NCBI RefSeq assembly: GCF_000092925.1 | Contig: NC_014217.1 | Span: 4,154,001 to 4,218,000 of the forward strand | DNA length: 64,000 nucleotides | DNA from: Ancylobacter novellus DSM 506 | GTDB lineage: Bacteria; Pseudomonadota; Alphaproteobacteria; Rhizobiales; Xanthobacteraceae | Reading direction: 5' to 3' | Part shown: one piece after another, positions 9,761 to 18,116 of the stretch | How the letters are laid out: each line of letters opens with the position of its first letter | Position numbering within the stretch: the first letter of the stretch is position 1 | Notes under the pieces: model-generated | Database searches by the model: none | Seen by the model: only the letters and a program-made list of their open reading frames with translations | What the model was told of the DNA's origin: nothing | Position numbers and translations under genes: made by a program

Positions 9761-10467
9761 GACAGGCTCGTCTCTCTGGCAGATGAGGGCTGCGCCGGCT
9801 TGCCGCCGGTCGAAGGGTTGGATGGATCGGCCGCCCGCGCCTCGCGGATGAAGGCGACGATGCGGGCAATGTCCTTGACGCCGGGCGCGCGCTCGACGCC
9901 GGAGGAGACGTCGACGCCGAAGGGGTGCAGGCGCTGCACCGCCTCGCGGACATTCTCCGGGTCGAGGCCGCCCGACAGCATATAGGGGATGGACAGGTCG
10001 AGGCCGGCGAGCAGGTCCCAGTCGAAGGGCACGCCATTGCCGCCGGGCAGCACGGCGTCCTTCGGCGGCTTGGCGTCGAGCAGCAGCCGGTCGGCCACGC
10101 GCTCATAGGCGGTGAGCGCGGCGAGGTCGGCGGCGGTGGCGATGCCGACCGCCTTCATCACCGGCAGCTCGAAGCGTGCGCGGATGGCGGCGACGCGCTC
10201 AGGGCTTTCCTTGCCGTGGAGCTGGAGCATGTCGGGATGGATGGCGGCGACGATGTCGGCGAGCGCGACGTCGTCGGCGTCGACGGTGAGCGCGACGATC
10301 CGTGCCCGGCCGCGCGCTTTGGCGGCGAGCGCGCCGGCGGTCGACAGATCGACATGGCGCGGGCTCGGCGGGAAGAACACCATTCCCACCATGTCGGCAC
10401 CCGCGCCGAGCGCCGTATCCAGCGTCTCGGCGGTGCTGAGCCCGCAGATTTTGATCTCAAGCGACAA
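9757..10467 (-). CDS. trpF: Phosphoribosylanthranilate isomerase
   Basis: Isomerises N-(5-phosphoribosyl)anthranilate to CdRP in tryptophan synthesis. The 236-aa TIM barrel starts with the signature (M)[10 protein letters not shown] containing the catalytic Cys, and has LDAKPPKD with the catalytic Asp and the C-terminal GVDVSSGVE phosphate-binding motif. The start chosen is TTG 10467, because GAGGAGG lies 5 bp upstream; a GTG at 10491 in frame would swallow that Shine-Dalgarno. First gene of trpF-trpB-trpA. Confidence 0.94.
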
Positions 10468-10545
10468 GGCCGCCTCCTCGAAGAGAGCCACCTAGCACGG
10501 AACATGCGGCGGAGGCGAGATTTTGGTGGTGGCCACCCCTCGCGG

Positions 10546-10635
10546 CGTCATGCCCGGGCTTGACCCGGGCATCCACGATACGGCCTCACCACGCCGGGCA
10601 AGGCGTGGATGGCCGGGCCAAGCCCGGCCATGACG
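10546..10635. repeat. REP-like palindromic element, type A
   Basis: Left arm GTCATGCCCGGGCTTGACCC plus GGGCATCCACG, right arm CGTGGATGGCCGGGCCAAGC plus CCGGCCATGACG. It sits between the divergent trpF and sulfate transporter genes. Outside it and the palindrome at 10741, the 10468-10817 gap (350 bp) shows no gene. Confidence 0.85.
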
Positions 10636-10740
10636 ATCGGATGGCAGGAAGCGCGGCATGGACGGGGGATCGCAATGCCGCCCGCCCCTCAATTTACCCC
10701 TTCCGCGACGACAATCGACATGCTACTCACGATCATCTGT

Positions 10741-10755
10741 GAAATTATCTATTTC
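10741..10755. promoter_or_regulatory. Candidate operator palindrome before the sulfate transporter
   Basis: GAAAT-TATCT-ATTTC, a perfect 5-bp inverted repeat with 5-bp spacer, in an AT-rich patch 63 bp before the binding-protein start. Sulfate transport genes are often controlled by LysR-type CysB-like regulators, but no regulator gene is adjacent, so the factor is unknown. Confidence 0.35.
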
Positions 10756-10817
10756 ACGTCATATTAATGCATATAGCGGCCGCGCTGGAGTCGGGCCGCA
10801 TCGTGGAGACTGCCCAC

Positions 10818-11858
10818 ATGTCGCGTTCTTTGCGCCTCTCGCGCCGCCTCATCCTCACGACGACCCTGGCCGTCGCGCTGGCGCCGCTCGTCCTCGCCTC
10901 CGCTCCGGCGCGCGCGCAGGATACGCCGAACGCCATCCTCAACGCCTCCTACGATATTGCGCGCGAGCTGTTCGACGCGGTGAACAAGCAGTTCGAGCCC
11001 GCCTACAAGGCCAAGACCGGCAAGGACCTCAAGGTCAACCAGAGCCATGCCGGCACCTCCAAGCAGGCGCGCTCCATCGTCGAGGGCCTCGAGGCCGACG
11101 TGGTGACCTTCAACCAGATCACCGACATCACCTTCCTCGTCGACAAGGGCTTCGTCGCCAAGGACTGGCAGACCCGCCTGCCGAACGCGGCGTCGCCCTG
11201 GTACTCCTTCCCCGCCTTCCTGGTGCGCAAGGGCAACCCGAAGGGCGTGAAGGACTGGGACGACCTCGTCCGTGACGACGTCAAGCTCGTCTTCCCGAAC
11301 CCGAAGACCTCGGGCAACGCCCGCTACACCTATCTCGCGGCCTATGCCTACGCGCTCGACAAGTTCAAGGGCGACGAGGCCAAGGCCGACGCATTCGCCA
11401 AGAAGCTGCTGTCCAACGTCGTGGTGTTCGACACCGGCGGGCGCGGCTCCACCACCACCTTCGTCGAGCGCGAGCAGGGCGACGTGCTGATCACCTTCGA
11501 AGCCGAGGTCATCGGCGTGAAGGACGCTTACAAGGACAAGGGTTTCGAGGTCGTGGTGCCGCCGACCAGCCTGCTGGCCGAGTTCCCCGTGGCCGTGGTC
11601 GACAAGGTGGTCGACAAGCGCGGCTCGCGGCAGGTGGCGACCGACTACCTGACCTGGCTCTACTCGCCGGAAGGCCAGAAGATCGCCGCGCAGTTCAACA
11701 ACCGCGTGGTCGACCCGAAGGTCGCCGAGGAGTTCAAGGCCAAGTTCGCCCCGGTGAAGCTGGTCAAGGTCGAGGACGTGTTCGGCGGCTGGGACAAGGT
11801 GCAGAAGACGCACTTCGCCTCGGGCGGCAAGCTGGAGGAGCTCTTCGTCGCGCCGTGA
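10818..11858 (+). CDS. Sulfate ABC transporter, periplasmic substrate-binding protein
   Basis: Captures sulfate (or thiosulfate) in the periplasm for the CysTW permease. The 346-aa product carries an N-terminal Sec signal peptide (SRRLILTTTLAVALAPLVLA, cleaved near APARAQD). The Sbp/CysP family signatures are LNASYDIARELF near the mature N terminus, NQSHAGTSKQAR, and PNPKTSGNARYTYLAAYAYAL. ATG 10818 is preferred to an upstream in-frame ATG at 10767 because it puts the signal peptide at the N terminus. The cysT and cysW genes follow; no cysA ATPase is in the window. Whether it is Sbp or CysP type is not settled. Confidence 0.93.
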   Translation: MSRSLRLSRRLILTTTLAVALAPLVLASAPARAQDTPNAILNASYDIARELFDAVNKQFEPAYKAKTGKDLKVNQSHAGTSKQARSIVEGLEADVVTFNQITDITFLVDKGFVAKDWQTRLPNAASPWYSFPAFLVRKGNPKGVKDWDDLVRDDVKLVFPNPKTSGNARYTYLAAYAYALDKFKGDEAKADAFAKKLLSNVVVFDTGGRGSTTTFVEREQGDVLITFEAEVIGVKDAYKDKGFEVVVPPTSLLAEFPVAVVDKVVDKRGSRQVATDYLTWLYSPEGQKIAAQFNNRVVDPKVAEEFKAKFAPVKLVKVEDVFGGWDKVQKTHFASGGKLEELFVAP

Positions 11859-11922
11859 GGCTGACGGAAGCCGACATCCCGGCCCCGCGCCTGATCGTCA
11901 TCCCGGCCGTTCCTCGGGATCG

Positions 11923-12007
11923 ACGTCATGCCCGGCCTTGGGCCGGGCATCCACGACTTAGCTTCAGCAGAAGGCGTAGATGGCCGGGCCAAGCCCGGCC
12001 ATGACGG
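11923..12007. repeat. REP-like palindromic element, type A
   Basis: Left arm GTCATGCCCGGCCTTGGGCC plus GGGCATCCACG, right arm GTAGATGGCCGGGCCAAGC plus CCGGCCATGACGG. It lies inside the sulfate transporter operon, between the binding protein and cysT. A partial type B-like arm (GTCATCCCGGCCG) precedes it at 11897. Confidence 0.8.
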
Positions 12008-12057
12008 TCAGAATGGACGAACCGTCGTTAGCGGCTGGACATATCGAGCATATTGCG

Positions 12058-12084
12058 CCATGGCCGGGACGAGCCCGGCCATGG
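12058..12084. repeat. Half REP hairpin just before cysT
   Basis: CCATGGCCGGG-ACGA-GCCCGGCCATGG forms an almost perfect hairpin and is a half-copy of the type A arm. It ends 21 bp before the cysT start codon and could tune stability or translation of the downstream message. Confidence 0.65.
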
Positions 12085-12105
12085 CCTTTATGAGGAGCCC
12101 GTCTG

Positions 12106-12927
12106 TTGAACCGCGTCATACCGGGCTTTTCGCTCTCGCTCGGCATCACCCTGTTCTATCTCAGCCTGATCGTGCTGCTGCCGCTCGGCGCGCTGGTGTG
12201 GCAGGCGGTCGATGTCGGCTGGGAGCGCTATCTCGCCATAATGAGCGGCGCGCGCACGCTCTCGGCCTTCCGCGTCACGCTGTCGACCGCGGCGCTCGCC
12301 ACGGCCTTCAACGCGGTCTACGGCCTTGCGCTGGCCTGGGTGCTGGTGCGCTACGAGTTTCCCGGCAAGAGGCTGCTCGACGCCCTCGTTGATGTGCCCT
12401 TCGCCCTGCCGACGGCGGTGGCCGGCCTCGCCCTCTCGGCGCTGTTCGTGAAGAATGGCTGGTTCGGCGGGCCGCTCGACCTCCTCGGCATCCAGGTCGC
12501 CTATGCGCCGCTCGGCATCGCCGTCGCTATGGCCTTCACCTCCATCCCCTTCGTGGTGCGCACGGTGCAGCCGGTGCTGGAGGATCTCGCTTCTGACGTC
12601 GAGGAGGCCGCCGCCACGCTCGGCGCCTCGGACACGCGCATCTTCCTGCGGGTGATCTTCCCGGCGATCTTCCCCGCCTTCCTCACCGGCGCCTCGCTGG
12701 GCTTCGCCCGCTCGCTTGGCGAGTTCGGCGCCATCATCTTCATCGCCGGCAATTTGCCCTTGAAGACCGAAGTGGTGTCGCTGCTGACCTTCATCCGCAT
12801 CGAGGAATACGACTACCCGGCCGCCGCCGCCATCGCCGCGACGCTGCTGGGCCTCGCCTTCGTCATGCTGTTCGCGGTCAACATGATCCAGCTCTGGCAG
12901 CAGCGCCGGATCGGGACGGGAGATTGA
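12106..12927 (+). CDS. cysT: Sulfate ABC transporter permease CysT (CysU)
   Basis: Inner-membrane subunit of the sulfate/thiosulfate importer. The 273-aa product has about six hydrophobic helices and the ABC permease EAA loop EEAAATLGASDTRIFLRVI that docks the ATPase, plus GFARSLGEFGAIIFIAGN typical of CysT. The start is TTG 12106, preceded by GAGGAG; no better in-frame start is visible. cysW follows after 3 bp. The matching CysA ATPase must be encoded elsewhere. Confidence 0.94.
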   Translation: MNRVIPGFSLSLGITLFYLSLIVLLPLGALVWQAVDVGWERYLAIMSGARTLSAFRVTLSTAALATAFNAVYGLALAWVLVRYEFPGKRLLDALVDVPFALPTAVAGLALSALFVKNGWFGGPLDLLGIQVAYAPLGIAVAMAFTSIPFVVRTVQPVLEDLASDVEEAAATLGASDTRIFLRVIFPAIFPAFLTGASLGFARSLGEFGAIIFIAGNLPLKTEVVSLLTFIRIEEYDYPAAAAIAATLLGLAFVMLFAVNMIQLWQQRRIGTGD

Positions 12928-12930
12928 GCG

Positions 12931-13818
12931 ATGGCGCGTGAGCCGCTTCCCCCGGAGAAGAAGCACCCGCTGCGGCGCATTCGCGTCGGCGACGGCCCGG
13001 TGGCGCGCAGCGTGCTGCTCGGCGCGGTGCTGGTGGTGACGCTGCTGGTGCTGGTGGCGCCACTGGTGGCGATCTTCGCCGAGGCGTTCCGCCACGGCGC
13101 TGCGGCCTATGCCGCCTCCTTCGCGGCGCCCGACACGCAATACGCCATCGGCCTGACGCTGTTCACCGCGCTGATCGTGGTGCCGATCAATGTCGGCTTC
13201 GGCATCGCGGCGGCCTGGTGCATCGCCAAGTTCCGCTTCCCCGGCCGCAATTTGCTGGTGGCGCTGGTGGAGCTGCCCTTCTCGATCTCGCCGATCATCG
13301 CCGGCGTCGCCTATCTCTTCGTCTATGGCGCGCAGGGCCTGTTCGGCCCCTGGCTCGAGGCGCACGACATCAAGATCATGTTCGCCGTGCCGGCGATCAT
13401 CCTGGCGAGCCTGTTCGTCACCGCGCCCTTCGTGGCGCGCGAGCTGATCCCCTTGATGATCGCGCAGGGCTCGGAGGAGGAAGAGGCGGCGGTGACGCTC
13501 GGCGCCGGCGGCTGGCGCATATTGCGCCTCGTCACCCTGCCCAATGTGCGCTTCGCCCTGCTCTACGGTGCGGCACTCTGCAATGCGCGCGTCATGGGCG
13601 AGTTCGGCGCGGTGTCGGTGGTCTCCGGCAACATACGCGGCCAGACCAATACGCTGCCGCTGCAGATCGAGCTGCTCTACCAGGACAACAACGCCATCGC
13701 GGCTTTTGCGGTGGCGACGCTGCTCACCGCGGTGGCGCTGGTGACGCTGATCGCCAAGACGATCATCGAGCGGCTCGATGCCGCGCGGGAGAAGACCGCC
13801 GGCCGCGCCGGGCATTGA
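12931..13818 (+). CDS. cysW: Sulfate ABC transporter permease CysW
   Basis: Second inner-membrane permease of the sulfate importer. The 295-aa product has an N-terminal cytoplasmic stretch, about six transmembrane helices, the EAA loop EEEAAVTLGAGGWRILRLV, and CNARVMGEFGAVSVVSGNIR, a CysW signature. It is immediately downstream of cysT. It ends only 3 bp from the convergent ornithine cyclodeaminase-family gene, where the cysA ATPase gene would be expected. Confidence 0.94.
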   Translation: MAREPLPPEKKHPLRRIRVGDGPVARSVLLGAVLVVTLLVLVAPLVAIFAEAFRHGAAAYAASFAAPDTQYAIGLTLFTALIVVPINVGFGIAAAWCIAKFRFPGRNLLVALVELPFSISPIIAGVAYLFVYGAQGLFGPWLEAHDIKIMFAVPAIILASLFVTAPFVARELIPLMIAQGSEEEEAAVTLGAGGWRILRLVTLPNVRFALLYGAALCNARVMGEFGAVSVVSGNIRGQTNTLPLQIELLYQDNNAIAAFAVATLLTAVALVTLIAKTIIERLDAAREKTAGRAGH

Positions 13819-13821
13819 GGC

Positions 13822-14781
13822 CTATTTCTTCAGCGCCTTCCACACCAGCTCGGCGGCGGCGAGGTCCTCGATCGCGGTGCCGACCGACTTGAACAGCGTG
13901 ATCTCCTGATCGCTGCCGCGTCCCTTGGCGGTGCCGGCGGTCAGTTCGAACAGGTCGCCATGGATGGCGTCCGGCGCCAGCACGCCGGTCGACAGCGGGA
14001 CGACGATGTCGCCCGCTTCCTTGCCCGCCCCGGCGCGGGTGTCGACATAGACCCGCGCCCGCCGGATCGCCTCGTCATCCGCCTCGCGCATGGTCGGCGT
14101 GAAGCCACCGACGAGGTCCACATGCTGGCCGGGGTTCAGGTACAGCCCTTCGACGAGGGGCTGCGGCGAGAGCGTCGCCGAGGAGACGATGTCGGCGCCG
14201 GCGATGGCCGCGCCGCGGTCGGCTTCCGCCCGCGCATCGAAGCCTTCGGCCCGAAGCGCCTCCGCCATCGCCTCGGCCTTGGCCAGCGTCCGGTTCCAGA
14301 TGGCGATGGAGCGGATCGGCCTGACGCTCGCATGGGCGCGGGCGAGATAGGGCGCCAGCGCGCCGGCGCCGATCACCGCCAGCCGGCTCGCATCCGCGCG
14401 CGCCAGATAGCGGGCGGCGAGCGCCGAGGCTGCGGCGGTGCGCCAGACGGTGAGCGAGCGCCCGTCCATCACCGCCAGCGGTTCGCCCGTCGCGCCGGAA
14501 TTGAGGATGTATAGCCCGCTCACGCTGTCGAGCCCGCGCGCGCCATTGCCGGGGAAGACGGTGACCAGCTTGGTGCCGAGCACGTCGTCCTCGGTGCCCT
14601 CGCTCGTCCAGGCCGGCATGAGCAGCAGCGTCGCCTCGCCGTCGGGGCGCGGCATGCCGTGATGATGGCGCACCGGCACGGTGATGCGGCGGCGGAAGGC
14701 CGCCTCCAGCGCGTCGATCAGGGCGGGGAAGGTCAAAAGGCCGGCGATCTCGCCGGCCGAGACGAAGCGCAGCTCACTCAT
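13822..14781 (-). CDS. Ornithine cyclodeaminase / mu-crystallin family protein
   Basis: A 319-aa NAD(P)-binding protein of the OCD/mu-crystallin family. Such enzymes interconvert ornithine and proline, reduce ketimines, or act as alanine or lysine cyclodeaminases, so the substrate is not fixed. The Rossmann motif AVIGAGALAPYLARAH, the TAAASALAARYLA helix, the GATGEPLAVMDGRSLT strand and the late DIVSSATLS motif are visible. ATG 14781 follows 14 bp after the lapA stop and may be cotranscribed with lapA. The gene lies beside a sulfate transporter without an obvious pathway link. Confidence 0.85.
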   Translation of the reverse strand: MSELRFVSAGEIAGLLTFPALIDALEAAFRRRITVPVRHHHGMPRPDGEATLLLMPAWTSEGTEDDVLGTKLVTVFPGNGARGLDSVSGLYILNSGATGEPLAVMDGRSLTVWRTAAASALAARYLARADASRLAVIGAGALAPYLARAHASVRPIRSIAIWNRTLAKAEAMAEALRAEGFDARAEADRGAAIAGADIVSSATLSPQPLVEGLYLNPGQHVDLVGGFTPTMREADDEAIRRARVYVDTRAGAGKEAGDIVVPLSTGVLAPDAIHGDLFELTAGTAKGRGSDQEITLFKSVGTAIEDLAAAELVWKALKK

Positions 14782-14795
14782 GTCGGCCGAAATCC

Positions 14796-15176
14796 TCAGG
14801 CCGCGTCGCGGCGGTCGGCGAGCGCCCTTGGCTCCGGCCCGAAGGTCAGGCCGGGACGCGCCGGCGCGGGCGGAGCCGCGGCGGCCCGCAGCGCCTCGAC
14901 CTGCGCAGTGGCGTTGCGCGCCTCGCGGGCCGAGCGGCGGGCGGCACGGCGCCAGCGGCCCTGGCTCAGCCAGACGGCGACGCCGCCCAGCACCACGCCG
15001 GCGATCAGCGCGCCGAACACCACCAGGAACAGCGGCGCGTCGAGCGTGAAGGCGGGATCGGCGCCGAACGGGTCGGCGACGAGCTGCACGCTGTGGCGGT
15101 TGGCCACGGCGAGCATGACGAGCCCCACCGAGATCGGCAGGACGATAAGGATCAGCAGCAGGCGGCGCAGCAGCAC
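14796..15176 (-). CDS. lapA: LapA-domain (DUF1049) membrane protein
   Basis: A 126-aa protein with two transmembrane helices (LLLILIVLPISVGLVMLAVAN and a second around FLVVFGALIAGVVLGGVAVWL) and a basic cytosolic tail. The spacing and NRHSVQLVADPF between the helices match the lipopolysaccharide assembly protein A domain. The gene follows ihfB by 19 bp, a pairing widely conserved in proteobacteria. The start is GTG 15176, preceded by GAGAGG. A role in LPS assembly control is inferred from the family and not shown for this organism. Confidence 0.85.
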   Translation of the reverse strand: MLLRRLLLILIVLPISVGLVMLAVANRHSVQLVADPFGADPAFTLDAPLFLVVFGALIAGVVLGGVAVWLSQGRWRRAARRSAREARNATAQVEALRAAAAPPAPARPGLTFGPEPRALADRRDAA

Positions 15177-15195
15177 GAATAACCTCTCGGCGGGC

Positions 15196-15489
15196 TCATT
15201 CCAGATCGACGCCGTTGTTCAGGCGTTCGCGCATTTCCTTGCCCGTCTTGAAATAGGGCACGGCCTTGCCGTCGACGGCCACATGCGCGCCGGTGCGCGG
15301 ATTGCGGCCGGTGCGGGCGGGGCGCGACTTCACGGAGAAGGCACCGAAACCACGCAGTTCCACCCGGTCGCCACGCGCCAGCGCCGTGACGATCTCGTCG
15401 AGTATCGCGTTCACGATGTTCTCGACGTCTCGCTGATAAAGATGCGGATTGGCTTCGGCAATCCGCTGGACAAGCTCGGACTTGATCAT
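15196..15489 (-). CDS. ihfB: Integration host factor subunit beta
   Basis: DNA-bending nucleoid protein that works as a dimer with IhfA. The 97-aa HU/IHF-fold product has the signature [21 protein letters not shown], whose beta arm carries the intercalating proline, and starts [20 protein letters not shown] 15489 is used; an in-frame upstream codon at 15543 would add residues foreign to the family. sppA is upstream on the same strand and lapA downstream, as in other Hyphomicrobiales. Confidence 0.95.
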   Translation of the reverse strand: MIKSELVQRIAEANPHLYQRDVENIVNAILDEIVTALARGDRVELRGFGAFSVKSRPARTGRNPRTGAHVAVDGKAVPYFKTGKEMRERLNNGVDLE

Positions 15490-15573
15490 CGACGCCCCGG
15501 CCCCTTTTTTATGTTCGGCTCGTCGGAAATCCAAAAACATCATATTTTGGAAAATCTTGGCCCCGTCTAGCCG

Positions 15574-16548
15574 TCAGCGAGCCTGCCAGAGGGCCAGAAG
15601 ACCGTCAAGGCGCGCCTGCATGGCAAGGTCGCTTGCGGCGCCGATAGTTAGGTTTGCCAGATCCCCCAGCCCGATCAGGGACATAAGGCGTACCGAAGTA
15701 CCGCGAAGCCAGCCGAACTCGTCGCCCACGCGCTTCGTATGCCAGTCGCGGACGGGAAGGTCCTTGGAGACGCCGCGCTCGCGGGCCAGCCAGTCGCGGG
15801 CGGTGCGCTCGTCGCCGATCTCGTCGATGAGCCGCAGCGGCAGTGCCTGGTGGCCGGTGAAGACCCGCCCGTCCGAGGCGCTGGCGAGCTTGTCGCCGTC
15901 CAGCAGGCGCCGCTCGGAGACGAGACCCTTGAACCAGTCGTAGCTGTCCTCGACGAGGGAGCGCACGGCGGCGCGGGCCTCTTCGCTCGGCGGGTCGAAC
16001 ATGTTCGGCGCCGCCTTCAGCGGGGTCGACTTGATCTCCTCATAGGCGACGCCGACCGACTTCATCAGCTCGGCGAAGTTCGGGAACTGGAAGATGACGC
16101 CGATGGAGCCGACCAGCGCGTTGCGCGGTGCGACGATGTGGTCGGCGCCGAGCGCGGCGATGTAGGCGCCGGAGGCGGCGATGCCGTCCACCACGGCGAC
16201 GATCGGCTTCTTCTCGGCGAGCCGGCGCAGCCCGTCATAGAGCGCGGCCGAGCCGACCACCGTGCCGCCGGGGCTGTCGATGGAGAGGATCACGGCCTTG
16301 GCGCCGGACTTGCCGATGTCCTCCAGCATCTCCAGCCGCTCGCGCTCGTTGCGGATGAGGCCGCCAATGGCGACGCGCGCGACATGCGGCGAGGAGCGCG
16401 GCAGCAGTCCGCCATCGTTCCACCAGGCGAAGGCGCCGAGGCCGCCGAGCAGGATTACGAGGAGGGTGAAGGCGCGCCAGAAGGCGAGCTTGCGCCGCAG
16501 CCGGCGGCGCGCGAGCAGCTCGTCGACATCCATCGCGTTGGCGGCCAT
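15574..16548 (-). CDS. sppA: Signal peptide peptidase SppA, S49 family
   Basis: Membrane-bound serine protease that degrades cleaved signal peptides. The 324-aa product has one N-terminal transmembrane helix (FTLLVILLGGLGAFAWW), the SIDSPGGTVVGS motif and the catalytic serine in DGIAASGAYIAALGADHIV, with the lysine general base expected upstream in the S49 short form. ATG 16548 follows AAGGAGA at good spacing. Length suits a bacterial short-type SppA. Confidence 0.92.
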   Translation of the reverse strand: MAANAMDVDELLARRRLRRKLAFWRAFTLLVILLGGLGAFAWWNDGGLLPRSSPHVARVAIGGLIRNERERLEMLEDIGKSGAKAVILSIDSPGGTVVGSAALYDGLRRLAEKKPIVAVVDGIAASGAYIAALGADHIVAPRNALVGSIGVIFQFPNFAELMKSVGVAYEEIKSTPLKAAPNMFDPPSEEARAAVRSLVEDSYDWFKGLVSERRLLDGDKLASASDGRVFTGHQALPLRLIDEIGDERTARDWLARERGVSKDLPVRDWHTKRVGDEFGWLRGTSVRLMSLIGLGDLANLTIGAASDLAMQARLDGLLALWQAR

Positions 16549-16667
16549 GGCGGCATCTCCTTCATCCGTGCGCTCAGGGGTAAAGGCCGAGTGTGGCGCG
16601 CGCAAGGGGACGAAAGGCGACGTCGCGGCGCACCCTTGCGAAGGTCATCATCACAAGAAGCAGAGCC

Positions 16668-16756
16668 ACGTCATGGCCGGGCTTGGCCCGGCCATCCACG
16701 CCTTGCCTGCCACGCGACGAAGTCGTGGATGCCCGGCCCAAGACCGGGGATGACGG
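16668..16756. repeat. REP-like palindromic element, type A
   Basis: Left arm GTCATGGCCGGGCTTGGCCC plus GGCCATCCACG, right arm CGTGGATGCCCGGCCCAAGA plus CCGGGGATGACGG. It lies between two minus-strand genes, so here it is not at a convergent junction. Confidence 0.85.
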
Positions 16757-16773
16757 CGGAAAGGGAGGGCCGC

Positions 16774-17391
16774 CTACCCGCCGTGCTTGTCGAGGAAGTC
16801 TTCCACCGACAGCGCGCGGAAATCCTCCAGCGCGGCGCGCAGCCGGGAATGCTCCCAGTCCCACCAGCCGAGCGCCTTGAGGCGGGCGCCGATCTCGGCG
16901 GGGAAGCGCTCCTTCACCACCCGCGCCGGCACGCCGGCGACGATGGCATAAGCAGGCACGTCCTTGGTGACCACCGCGCCCGCCGCCACCACCGCGCCGT
17001 CGCCGATGCTGCGGCCGGGCAGGATGACGGCGCCATGGCCGATCCAGACGTCGTTGCCGATGGTCACATCGTGCGAGCGGCGCCAGTCGAAGAATTCCGC
17101 CTCGTCCTCGGCGTCGTCGAAATAGGCGCTGGCCCGATAGGTGAAATGCGCCTGGCTTGCCCGCCCCATCGGGTGGTTGCCCGGGTTGATCCGGGTCATG
17201 GCGGCGATCGAGGTGAACTTGCCGATCCGCGTATAGGCGATGTCGGAATCGTTCACGACATAGGAATAGTCGCCGAGCTCGACCTCCAGCAGCTTGGTGC
17301 GGGCGCCGACCTCGGTGTAGCGGCCGAGCGTCGAGCGGGTGACCTCGGCGGTGTCGTGGAGGGTGGGCGCGAGCCCCAGCTTCTTCGCCAA
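16774..17391 (-). CDS. Phosphonate-associated hexapeptide-repeat acyltransferase
   Basis: A 205-aa left-handed beta-helix acyltransferase. Hexapeptide turns are seen in [30 protein letters not shown] and the C-terminal [12 protein letters not shown] is the xenobiotic acetyltransferase signature. Members of this subfamily occur in phosphonate gene clusters, and this one follows DUF1045 and phnM by 2 bp, so it is probably the third gene of a phosphonate unit. The acceptor substrate is unknown. Confidence 0.85.
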   Translation of the reverse strand: MAKKLGLAPTLHDTAEVTRSTLGRYTEVGARTKLLEVELGDYSYVVNDSDIAYTRIGKFTSIAAMTRINPGNHPMGRASQAHFTYRASAYFDDAEDEAEFFDWRRSHDVTIGNDVWIGHGAVILPGRSIGDGAVVAAGAVVTKDVPAYAIVAGVPARVVKERFPAEIGARLKALGWWDWEHSRLRAALEDFRALSVEDFLDKHGG

Positions 17392-17393
17392 TT

Positions 17394-18116
17394 TCAGCTC
17401 CCGAACGGAAAGCGGGCGATCAGCCGGAACGGGCCGGCGTCCTGTCGGTAGAGTGCGATCTCCGAGATGATGAGCGGTCCGTCGGCGGCGCTGGCGGTGA
17501 AATGCTCGCCGAGCTCGGCCTCGGCCAGCGCGCGCTCCTCGTCGTCCAGCGGGCCGGTCAGCGTCATGTGGAAGCGGAAATCGTCGAGCACGTAGGGATA
17601 GCCCCAGCGCGAGAGATAATCCTGCTGGCGCGGGGTGAGCGGGGCGCGCAGGCGCTTCTCGTGCTCGGCCGGGCTCATCGGCGCGCGGAAATCGTCGAAG
17701 GCCGCGACCGCGCCGGCGGCCAGCCGGTCGAGCGCGGCGCTGGGCGCCGCCGGCCTGAGCGCGAGGAAGCGGCCGATGGCGGCGAGCTTCACGCCGGCGC
17801 AGGCGAAGCGCGCGCGGTCATTAGCGAAGCGCGCGCAGACCGCACGCAGCTCCGCCTCGCTGCGCCCCGGCGCCAGGCGGAAGGGCGCCTTCAGCGTGCC
17901 GTGGAAGCCGTAGCGGCGCGGCTCGGCGGTGATCTCGCGCCAGCGCGCCACGTCGAAGCGCCTGAGCGCCGGCGGCGGGCAGTCCTCGCCGGTCTCGGCG
18001 TCGTAGCCGACCACAGAGGAGCCGAAGCGCCAGAGCGGGCTCTGCGCCGGCGGGGCGAAATAGATCGCGTAGCGCGGCTCGGCCGGCTTCGCGATCACCG
18101 CCTCGGCGACGCTCAT
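17394..18116 (-). CDS. DUF1045 phosphonate-metabolism protein (2H phosphoesterase-like)
   Basis: A 240-aa member of the DUF1045 family found in C-P lyase gene clusters. Two H-x-T motifs, HGT in [11 protein letters not shown] (around residue 70) and HMT in FHMTLTGPL (around residue 187), match the 2H phosphoesterase fold, which suggests cyclic phosphate hydrolysis. A link to ribosyl cyclic phosphate handling after C-P cleavage is inference. Its ATG shares one base with the phnM stop (TGATG), so the two are coupled. Confidence 0.85.
   Translation of the reverse strand: MSVAEAVIAKPAEPRYAIYFAPPAQSPLWRFGSSVVGYDAETGEDCPPPALRRFDVARWREITAEPRRYGFHGTLKAPFRLAPGRSEAELRAVCARFANDRARFACAGVKLAAIGRFLALRPAAPSAALDRLAAGAVAAFDDFRAPMSPAEHEKRLRAPLTPRQQDYLSRWGYPYVLDDFRFHMTLTGPLDDEERALAEAELGEHFTASAADGPLIISEIALYRQDAGPFRLIARFPFGS

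Noticed and set aside
12088..13815. 575-codon minus-strand open frame opposite cysT and cysW
   Set aside because: The product is His/Arg/Glu/Gln-rich without a fold; the sense strand codes two clear permeases. High GC lengthens antisense frames.
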